The notes under the pieces were generated by a model that worked only from the letters and a program-made list of their open reading frames with translations, was not told the DNA's origin and did not search any database. From CAZVEV01 sp964625865 (GTDB lineage Bacteria > Planctomycetota > Phycisphaerae > SM23-33): a DNA stretch of 11,299 nucleotides. The translations under genes were made by a program, and so were the position numbers. The stretch covers positions 1-11,299 of the forward strand of contig CAZVEV010000198.1 in the NCBI GenBank assembly GCA_964625865.1, given 5' to 3'. Each line of letters opens with the position of its first letter. The stretch's first letter is position 1. Positions 5,952 to 11,299 of this stretch are shown piece by piece.

Positions 5952-8936
5952 ATGACCAAGACATCTGCTGTCGCGATAACGCTTCTGCTTGCCGCCGTTT
6001 CGGTCGCCCAGGCGGCCAAGGCGCCGGAGAACCTTGCACCGAAGGCGAAGATCTCCGCAACGTCGATCTACTCCAACGACTACCAGGCCGGGTTCGTCGC
6101 CGACGGCGTGGTGCCCGCCCAGGGCTCCAAGGCCGACGTCAAGAAGGCCTGGTGCGTCAAAGGCGATACCCATCGCAACGGCGCGACGCTCACGTTCGAA
6201 TGGGCCAAGCCGGTGGCCGTGCGCGAGATCGTCTACTACGGGCGGACCGCGTGGCTTGCCAATGAGAACTGGAAGGGCTACCAGGTCGTCATTGACGGCA
6301 AGGTCGCCTGCAAGGGCATGCTCAAGAGCGGTCACGGGCCACAGCGTATCACGCTGCCGAAAGCGATCCCCGCCAGCAAGCTCGACCTGAAGTTCACCAG
6401 CTCGTACGGCGGGTTCAATCCCGGTGCGTCGGAGGTGCGCATCTATTCCGTCGTCCCGGCGCAGTCGGTGTTGGGTGCGTTCCGAACGACCGCGCCGGCC
6501 AAGCGCTCCGCTCCGCGCAGGACGGTCGGGCGCGTCCCGAAGGCCGACCAGGTGGACCCGGCCAAGCTGAGGGAGTTGATCACCGAACTAGAGGCCAGCC
6601 ACGGTGCGAAGTATGCCTGTGCGGACCAGCATCTGGCGCGGCTCGACGCGCTGACCAAGGCCGCCGCCGGGGGCAAGGACGTGGGGGCCGACCTGGCGCA
6701 GCTCCAGCGCCAGGCGCTGCTGTTCGACGTGGACAAGCTTCTGGTGATCAAACGTCACGAGATCAGGGCTTCGCACGTCTATACGTATCATTACGAAGGC
6801 TTCCGCGCGGGGGCCGGACTCTACGTCGTCTCGCCGCACGCCCCGGACGCCGAGCCGGTTGAACTGGTCTCTTCGCCCACGGGCCAGATCCTCGAGTGCG
6901 ACCTGTCGTATGACGGCAAGACGGCGCTGTTCTCCTGGCGCAAGACGCAGAAGGAGGCCTACCACGTCTGGCGGATCAACGTGGACGGGACGGGCCTGAA
7001 GCAACTGACCGACGGGCCCAAGCACGACTACAACGCCTGCTGGCTTCCCGACGGCGGGATCGCGTTCCTCTGCACCAAGAGCCCGCAGTTCGCGTACTGC
7101 TGGCACGCCCCGGTGGGGGTGGTCTACCGCATGACCGCCGACGGCGGGGACGTCAAGCAACTGTCGGCCAACTACCTCAACGACTTCACGCCGTACCCGC
7201 TGAGCGACGGGCGGATCATCTACAGCCGCTGGGAATACGTGGACCGCCCCGCGATTCCCATCCAGAGCCTGTGGACGATGAACCCGGACGGGACGGGGCT
7301 GTCGATGTACTTCGGCAACGCCGTGCTGAGCCCGGGAACGTTCATGGAGGCGAGGTCGATTCCGGGCACGCAGAAGATCGTTTGCACGATGACCGGTCAC
7401 AACGGTCCGACGCGCGGGGCCATCGGCGTCATTGACCGTCGCAAGGGCGTCAACGCCCAGGAGGCCATCGTCAACATCACGCCCGACACGCCGGTCCCGC
7501 CGGTGAATCGGGGTAATGGCAATACGGGCGGATCGAAGCCGTACAGTTGTCCGCTTCCGCTGGACTCGCATCGCCTGCTGTTGTCGGCCCGCGGGCCCGT
7601 GCTGGTCCGGACGTTCTCCGGGACGTGCATCTCGACGGCCCTGCCCGCCCCCGCCGACGGGATGCAGTACTTCAACGCCCAGCCGATCGCGCCGCGCCCG
7701 CGCCCGCCGGTTATTGCCTCGCAACTCGACGAGCGGCTGCACCCCGAGCAGGCGACGATCTACCTCCAGGACGTCTACAACGGGCTCGAGCCGCAGGTCA
7801 AGCGCGGGCAGGTCAAGCGGATCCGCGTCGTCCGCGACATGCAGAAGACGGTGCGTATCGACCCGGGCAAGCGGGCGTTCGGATTCCAGTTCCCCGTGAT
7901 CTCCTGCGGGGCGACGTATGCGGGCAAGGACGTGCTCGGCGAGGTGCCCATCGCCGAAGACGGCTCGGCCTCCTTCATGATCCCCGGCGCCATGCCGATC
8001 TACTTCATGGCCCTCGACGCCCAGGGCCGCGCCGTCCAGCGGATGCGGAGCTTCACCCACCTGATGCCCGGCGAGGCCCAGGGCTGCGTGGGCTGTCACG
8101 AGCACCGGCTGCACGCGGGCAACGTCTCGTCGCGGGCGGTGACGCTCTATCGCCCGCCGCAGCATATCGAGCCGCCCGAGTGGGGCCCCGGGGGGTTCGA
8201 CTACTCGCGGATCGTTCAGCCCGTGCTCGACAAGTACTGCATCCGCTGCCACGACTCGGTCAAGGCCCCCAATCGCGTGGACCTGACCGGTGGGAAGACC
8301 GACTACTTCAACGTCTCCTATGACGTGCTGGCCCGCGAGAACCAGGGGCGGACGGGCAGTCCCTACGTCAGTTGGATTCCCACGTACAACGGGCACGAGC
8401 AGAACATCCTGGTCAACAAACCCCTCTCGTGGGGCTCGCCCAAGAGCAAGCTGGCCGAGATCGTCCTGGGCGCCCACGTGGACAAGGCGGGCAAGCCGCG
8501 GTTCACCATGGACGTCGCCTCACAGAAACGCGTCCTGGCGTGGATCGACCTGAACGTGCCCTACTACGGGACCAGCGAGACAGCCTATCCGGACAACCGC
8601 GGCTGCAGACAGTTGTATCCGAAGGACCTCGACCGCGTGCTGGCCGACGTAGCCAAGCGGCGCTGCGCCACCTGCCACAAGGGCGGCAAGGTCCCGCGTC
8701 GCGTCTGGACGCGAATCACCGAGCCGCACCTGAACCCGTTCCTTCTCGCCCCGCTGGCCAAGTCGGCGGGGGGAAGCGAAAAGTGCGGCAAGGCGATTTT
8801 CGAGTCGGCCGACGACCCGGACTACAAAGCCATCCTCAAGACCTTCGAGCCGATCCACAAGATGATCAAGGTCAACCCCCGCCTGGACATGACCGGCGGA
8901 AAGCCCGCCCCAAACGTCTGCCGCGATACGATGTAG
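5952..8936 (+). CDS. Secreted HzsA-like multiheme c-type cytochrome with N-terminal discoidin-like domain
   Basis: A 994-residue exported protein. Seen: signal peptide 1-21 (cleavage after VAQA), then a discoidin (F5/8 type C)-like beta-sandwich at about 25-168. A linker with a charged helical stretch (196-255) follows. Next is a beta-propeller-like region (about 265-560) with TolB-type motifs such as NVDGTGLKQLTDG and NPDGTGLS. Then comes the region typical of hydrazine synthase alpha-related proteins (about 600-720), ending in a heme site CVGCH (712-716). A C-terminal cytochrome-like part carries CIRCH (763-767) and CATCH (905-909). Three CxxCH motifs imply up to three covalent c-type hemes, attached outside the cytoplasmic membrane. 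Genuine hydrazine synthase alpha binds two hemes and works with beta and gamma subunits, which are absent here, so the substrate is unknown; redox or electron transfer at a surface carbohydrate is one guess. GAGGA (5942-5946) supports the ATG. Monocistronic by layout. Confidence 0.85.
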   Translation: MTKTSAVAITLLLAAVSVAQAAKAPENLAPKAKISATSIYSNDYQAGFVADGVVPAQGSKADVKKAWCVKGDTHRNGATLTFEWAKPVAVREIVYYGRTAWLANENWKGYQVVIDGKVACKGMLKSGHGPQRITLPKAIPASKLDLKFTSSYGGFNPGASEVRIYSVVPAQSVLGAFRTTAPAKRSAPRRTVGRVPKADQVDPAKLRELITELEASHGAKYACADQHLARLDALTKAAAGGKDVGADLAQLQRQALLFDVDKLLVIKRHEIRASHVYTYHYEGFRAGAGLYVVSPHAPDAEPVELVSSPTGQILECDLSYDGKTALFSWRKTQKEAYHVWRINVDGTGLKQLTDGPKHDYNACWLPDGGIAFLCTKSPQFAYCWHAPVGVVYRMTADGGDVKQLSANYLNDFTPYPLSDGRIIYSRWEYVDRPAIPIQSLWTMNPDGTGLSMYFGNAVLSPGTFMEARSIPGTQKIVCTMTGHNGPTRGAIGVIDRRKGVNAQEAIVNITPDTPVPPVNRGNGNTGGSKPYSCPLPLDSHRLLLSARGPVLVRTFSGTCISTALPAPADGMQYFNAQPIAPRPRPPVIASQLDERLHPEQATIYLQDVYNGLEPQVKRGQVKRIRVVRDMQKTVRIDPGKRAFGFQFPVISCGATYAGKDVLGEVPIAEDGSASFMIPGAMPIYFMALDAQGRAVQRMRSFTHLMPGEAQGCVGCHEHRLHAGNVSSRAVTLYRPPQHIEPPEWGPGGFDYSRIVQPVLDKYCIRCHDSVKAPNRVDLTGGKTDYFNVSYDVLARENQGRTGSPYVSWIPTYNGHEQNILVNKPLSWGSPKSKLAEIVLGAHVDKAGKPRFTMDVASQKRVLAWIDLNVPYYGTSETAYPDNRGCRQLYPKDLDRVLADVAKRRCATCHKGGKVPRRVWTRITEPHLNPFLLAPLAKSAGGSEKCGKAIFESADDPDYKAILKTFEPIHKMIKVNPRLDMTGGKPAPNVCRDTM

Positions 8937-8943
8937 TGCGTTT

Positions 8944-8969
8944 CGTTTAGCGGGCGAGCTCGCTCGCCG
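8944..8969 (+). repeat. Solitary REP-like hairpin (copy 3 of the TTTAGCGG family)
   Basis: CGTTTAGCGG (8944-8953) is followed by GGCGAG (8953-8958), loop CTCG and CTCGCC (8963-8968). The head is identical to the other copies while every stem position that differs is compensated on the other side. It begins 7 bases after the stop codon of the HzsA-like gene, so it may also stabilise or end that transcript. The preceding context TTTCGTTTAG is shared with the copy at 9000. Confidence 0.7.
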
Positions 8970-8999
8970 TGCTTCCGTTCAAGGTGCAGACAACCGTTT

Positions 9000-9082
9000 C
9001 GTTTAGCGGTCGATCGTCAGATCGACGCTCTTCTCACGCACCGCATTGGGAAAGCGTCGATCTGGCGATCGACCGCTAAACG
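9000..9082. repeat. REPIN-like element 2: near-perfect inverted pair of TTTAGCGG-head hairpins
   Basis: The 30-base arm 9000-9029 is the reverse complement of 9053-9082 with a single mismatch (in the hairpin loop: GTCA against GCCA). Each arm contains the head CGTTTAGCGG and a perfect 7-bp stem GTCGATC/GATCGAC. About 23 bases separate the arms. This is the best-preserved member of the family and looks recently copied. The whole unit could fold into one long cruciform. It lies between two same-strand genes and no transposase is nearby. Confidence 0.8.
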
Positions 9083-9213
9083 TCACGCACCTGCAACTCA
9101 TCGTCTCACTCGGATCCCTTGTTGTTACACACGCTTTACAGTCGCGCCGCATCCCCGGGCGTCATAATCACTGTGGCGGTCGTGGTGACCGCCGGTTGCT
9201 GGAAGTCAAACGC

Positions 9214-9219
9214 AAGGAG
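9214..9219 (+). promoter_or_regulatory. Strong ribosome binding site AAGGAG fixing the start at 9227
   Basis: AAGGAG sits 7 bases before the ATG at 9227. This favours that ATG over the longer TTG frame beginning at 9119, which has no such site. Confidence 0.75.
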
Positions 9220-9226
9220 TACGATC

Positions 9227-9841
9227 ATGAACATATGGAACTGCCTGATGGCGACGGTGGCCGCACTGGCGACGATGGCGATCGTCGTCGTAACGAACTG
9301 GCCCACCGTCCTGGACGCCAAGGGCCCCGCCCCGGCGCCCAGAGTCGCGAAGGTCATCAAGACGCCGACGATGACCGTCGACGGCTGTACGTTGAGCTTT
9401 GTCCCGCAGGGCAAGCCCGCCAAGGGCGACCAGGAGTATGTCGTCCGTCTCAAGGCCGTCAACAGCACTGACAGGCCCGTGAGCTTCGACATGACCGTTT
9501 CGGTGATGTCGCAGTCGCTGTCGTCGCGGTTCTCCCGCATGCCGGTGATGCCGAAAGAGAGCTGGAAGCGAACGTGCCCGATCTCCCTGGTCGCCGGCGA
9601 GACCACGGAGATCGCCATACCGACGGGCAAGAAGGCCTCGGAGCTGGGGATCCTCCTGTCGACCCGCGTGACGGTGGATGGCAAGCACCTGTTCGGCGGA
9701 CGGTTCTCGGCCCTTGTCTCGGCTGGAACGCCTAATGGCGGCGTGCCGATCAGCGGGGCCCTGAAGACGCAACTCAATGGTAAGGCTGCCCGGCTGGACC
9801 CGGCGGCCGTCAAGCGGATTGCCGCCGGGCGCGGAGGCTGA
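9227..9841 (+). CDS. Exported or membrane-anchored beta-rich protein of unknown function
   Basis: A 204-residue protein I do not recognise by name. Seen: an N-terminal hydrophobic segment (about residues 5-23) that can act as a signal anchor or uncleaved signal peptide. A short Ala/Pro-rich linker (31-40) follows, then a domain (about 45-168) with alternating hydrophobic strands, such as YVVRLKAVNSTDRPVSFDMTVSVMS and TEIAIPTG. This looks like an immunoglobulin-like or similar beta-sandwich. Cys54 and Cys117 could form a disulfide outside the membrane. A loop with SRFSRMPVMPKESWK (100-114) stands out as a possible conserved motif. The C-terminal tail (170-204) is flexible-looking. The start is set by AAGGAG at 9214-9219; an upstream in-frame TTG extension would add 36 residues with a second hydrophobic stretch and is less likely. 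The stop lies 2 bp before the pentein gene, so the two are probably co-transcribed and may act together at the cell surface. Confidence 0.72.
   Translation: MNIWNCLMATVAALATMAIVVVTNWPTVLDAKGPAPAPRVAKVIKTPTMTVDGCTLSFVPQGKPAKGDQEYVVRLKAVNSTDRPVSFDMTVSVMSQSLSSRFSRMPVMPKESWKRTCPISLVAGETTEIAIPTGKKASELGILLSTRVTVDGKHLFGGRFSALVSAGTPNGGVPISGALKTQLNGKAARLDPAAVKRIAAGRGG
9833..9837 (+). promoter_or_regulatory. Ribosome binding site GGAGG for the GTG start at 9844
   Basis: GGAGG lies inside the last codons of the upstream gene, 6 bases before GTG (9844). It selects this rare start and indicates translational coupling of the two genes. Confidence 0.7.
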
Positions 9842-9843
9842 CC

Positions 9844-10977
9844 GTGCATCGCAAGCCGGTAGCTATCGGCATCGCGGCGGGGCTCGTGCTGGCCGCGATC
9901 GTCCTGACCCATGCCTCCCGTCGCGCCGCCTCCGTCGCGGCGCCGCGGGCGGGCGCCGTCTTGTCCGACTGCGACGGACGGCTCGAGGACATCGTGATCC
10001 ACTACGTGCCCCAGGCCGCCGGGATCGTCACGCAGGCCTATCGCGACTTCCTGCCGGCTCTGCCGCCCGACGTGACGGTCCACGTGGTCTGCCCGGACCA
10101 GGCCGCCTTCGACGAACTACGCCAGGCGGTCGGGCCGACGGCCTGCGGGCTGTCTCCTGTGGTTACGGGGCATGCGATGACTACCTGGTCGCGGGATCGC
10201 TGGCTCGCCCTGGCAGCGCCGCCGGACGGGGGGCCGGTGACGCTGCTGAGCCCGCGAGGGGAGACCGCGGCTGAAATCTGGCCCGAGCGCAAGGGCGACC
10301 AGCAGACCGGGGGCGACATCGCCGCCGCGCTCGGACCCGATCGCGTACTCGCCGAAAGAAGCGGTCTGTTGTTCGACGGCGGGGACTTCGTAGCCGACAG
10401 CCGCTGTGTGTTCGTGACGCCCAGCGTGGCCGAGCGGAACATCCAGCATACGGTCGCCGACCGCCGGGAACTGATCCATGCCCTGGGCCGGCGGCTTGGT
10501 CGCACGGTCGTCCTGCTGGACGAGGCCCCCCCGTACCATGCGGGGATGTTCATGATGGCCGCGGGCGACGGCGTGATGCTCGTGGGCGACCCGAAGCTCG
10601 GCGCCGAGACCCTTGAGCGGGACCTGCCTGGCGACATGATGCCCCCGGGCGTGGACCTGAGCGCCGCGACGCAGCGTCTCTTCGACGCCGTCGCCCGCCA
10701 ATGCCGCGCCGAAAGCTACCGTGTGATCCGCGTGCCCACCATCCCCGGGCGCGACGGCAGGACGTACCTGACGTATCTCAACGTCATCCTGGATTCGCGC
10801 GACGGCAGGCGGACCGTCCACATGCCCGTCTATCGCGGCGTCGAATCGCTCAACGCGGCAGCCGCCGAGGTCTGGCGCCGGGCCGGCTGGACCGTCCGCC
10901 GCGTCGACTGCACCGCCTCCTACGTCCACTTCGGTTCCCTCCGCTGCCTGGTCAACGTCCTTTCGCGGGGCCGTTAA
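9844..10977 (+). CDS. Membrane-anchored pentein-fold protein (agmatine/peptidyl-arginine deiminase-like)
   Basis: A 377-residue protein with features of the pentein superfamily of guanidino-modifying enzymes (arginine or agmatine deiminases, peptidyl-arginine deiminases, amidinotransferases), which use a Cys nucleophile. Seen: an N-terminal hydrophobic helix (about 6-23), so the catalytic part is probably outside the cytoplasm. Then TTWSRDRW (113-120), resembling the W-x-RD motif of agmatine deiminases. FDGGDF (177-182) resembles the substrate-binding E/DGGD motif, and YHAGMF (231-236) lies where the family has its catalytic His. GSLRCLVNVL (364-373) near the C-terminus contains the likely nucleophile Cys368 in a context like the PAD motif G-x-x-H-C-x-x-N-V. 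The family usually shows H-x-D; here it is H-A-G, so the second acidic residue is missing or supplied elsewhere. Start GTG is supported by GGAGG 6 bases upstream. Coupled to the exported protein gene before it. The superfamily call is from motifs alone; substrate and even activity are open. Confidence 0.65.
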   Translation: MHRKPVAIGIAAGLVLAAIVLTHASRRAASVAAPRAGAVLSDCDGRLEDIVIHYVPQAAGIVTQAYRDFLPALPPDVTVHVVCPDQAAFDELRQAVGPTACGLSPVVTGHAMTTWSRDRWLALAAPPDGGPVTLLSPRGETAAEIWPERKGDQQTGGDIAAALGPDRVLAERSGLLFDGGDFVADSRCVFVTPSVAERNIQHTVADRRELIHALGRRLGRTVVLLDEAPPYHAGMFMMAAGDGVMLVGDPKLGAETLERDLPGDMMPPGVDLSAATQRLFDAVARQCRAESYRVIRVPTIPGRDGRTYLTYLNVILDSRDGRRTVHMPVYRGVESLNAAAAEVWRRAGWTVRRVDCTASYVHFGSLRCLVNVLSRGR

Positions 10978-11229
10978 GGACGCCGGCCAAGACCCTGCCG
11001 AGAGTTCTGGTCCGAGCCCAGCCGGACCCCCTGGCAGGCGTCAGGAGGCGGCCTAAGCGACGAACTCCCGTTCAGGGGGGGCAGGGGTCATTTTCGCCCG
11101 CCGAGGGCGGCCAGGGCGGCCTGTGGGCTTGGCCACCCGCCGCGCGGTCGCTGAGGGCCACGGCGGCGATCGTGCCGAGACAGCTTGCCCCACACGGGCT
11201 CATCCATTTTTCAGCGCGTGTCGATAGTC
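10978..11229. other. Non-coding 3' region after the pentein gene
   Basis: No convincing gene on either strand; open frames here are Arg/Pro/Gly-rich and lack ribosome sites. The first 65 bases can fold into a nested structure (listed separately). A G-rich patch (11076-11087) and short GC inverted repeats such as CGCCC/GGGCG near 11096-11110 are visible. Nothing else is recognised. Confidence 0.5.
10979..11042 (+). terminator. Nested three-helix structure right after the pentein stop (possible transcript end)
   Basis: Three helices can nest: GACG (10979-10982) with CGTC (11039-11042), CCTGCC (10994-10999) with GGCAGG (11033-11038), and GGTCCG (11009-11014) with CGGACC (11023-11028). It begins 2 bases after the TAA. 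No U-tract follows, so intrinsic termination in the classic sense is not shown; it may protect the mRNA 3' end or be a decayed palindromic element. Confidence 0.35.
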
Positions 11230-11299
11230 GTAGGGCGTGCAACTCGTTGCACGCGGGATGAGTGTCTTGGCCGTTCCGCGTGCAACGAGTTGCACGCCC
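11230..11299. repeat. REPIN-like element with GTAG head, cut by the window end
   Basis: GTAG (11230-11233) is followed by palindrome GCGTGCAAC (11235-11243) / GTTGCACGC (11246-11254). The 24 bases 11233-11256 are an exact reverse complement of 11276-11299, so a second inverted copy follows after a 19-base spacer. The window ends 3 bases short of where the second copy's head (CTAC on this strand) would be complete. A GTAG head followed by a palindrome, in inverted pairs, is the classic layout of REP elements mobilised by REP-associated tyrosine transposases. No transposase is in the window. Confidence 0.78.

Larger units (their letters stand above)
8937..9226. other. Repeat-filled gap between HzsA-like gene and pentein operon
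   Basis: This 290-bp gap carries one single REP-like hairpin (8944-8969) and a near-perfect inverted pair (9000-9082). The remaining bases up to 9226 should hold the promoter for the two-gene operon. I found no -35/-10 pair with correct spacing there. A frame opening with TTG at 9119 joins the next gene but is not supported as coding (see that gene). Confidence 0.6.

Noticed and set aside
6588..8477. 629-residue minus-strand open frame inside the HzsA-like gene
   Set aside because: The plus strand carries a signal peptide and heme motifs; the antisense frame is a compositional shadow.
5952..8936. Calling the 994-residue protein a true hydrazine synthase alpha subunit
   Set aside because: No beta/gamma subunits nearby, an extra N-terminal domain and a third CxxCH motif; HzsA-related proteins are widespread in planctomycetes that do not perform anammox.
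8944..9082. CRISPR array
   Set aside because: Repeats are few, inverted and palindromic with no regular spacers, and no cas genes are present.
9135..9175. TTTACA and CATAAT as a promoter for the two-gene operon
   Set aside because: The boxes are about 22 bases apart, too far for a normal sigma70 promoter.
9119..9226. In-frame TTG extension of the exported protein gene
   Set aside because: It would add 36 residues, but the ATG at 9227 has a strong AAGGAG at ideal spacing and gives a normal export signal directly at the N-terminus.
9136..10083. 315-residue minus-strand open frame across the two-gene operon
   Set aside because: Antisense to coupled genes with good ribosome sites; no motif seen.
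10701..11261. 186-residue plus-strand open frame running off the end of the pentein gene
   Set aside because: Its first half is a frame-shifted shadow of the pentein gene and the rest is Arg/Pro-rich without any domain.

Overview
This GC-rich window most likely comes from a planctomycete-type bacterium (Planctomycetota, probably an environmental genome bin). The reasons are a Tat-exported Gfo/Idh/MocA oxidoreductase of the subtype that is greatly expanded in that phylum, and a long secreted multi-CxxCH protein related to the hydrazine synthase alpha subunit (HzsA-like), also typical of planctomycetes. The taxonomy is inferred from protein style only. The first 37 bases (30 C, then 7 G) look like a contig-end or assembly artefact.

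Layout. Minus strand, right to left: two ABC exporter half-transporters overlap by ATGA (5673-3796 and 3799-1874) and form one heterodimeric exporter. After a 262-bp gap comes the Tat-exported oxidoreductase (1611-193). Plus strand: a 994-residue secreted HzsA-like multiheme protein (5952-8936) is divergent from the ABC operon. A repeat-filled gap follows. Then comes a two-gene operon: a 204-residue exported protein of unknown function (9227-9841) and, 2 bp later, a membrane-anchored pentein-fold (guanidino-modifying) enzyme (9844-10977). The final 322 bp hold no convincing gene.

How they work together. The ABC pair is a complete machine with one consensus and one degenerate ATP site. The HzsA-like protein and the pentein operon appear to act outside the cytoplasmic membrane. 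No hydrazine synthase beta or gamma partner is present, so hydrazine synthesis is not implied. I see no metabolic link joining all the units, and they look like four separate transcription units.

Most notable non-coding signal. A family of short REP/REPIN-like repeats has a conserved head (TTTAGCGG) followed by a small hairpin. Five copies occur around the HzsA-like gene, and their stems differ in sequence but stay base-paired. A second family with a GTAG head lies at the right end and is cut by the window edge. No REP-associated transposase is encoded here. The best leads for something undescribed are these repeats and the pentein plus exported-partner operon. No CRISPR array, rRNA, tRNA or insertion sequence was seen.
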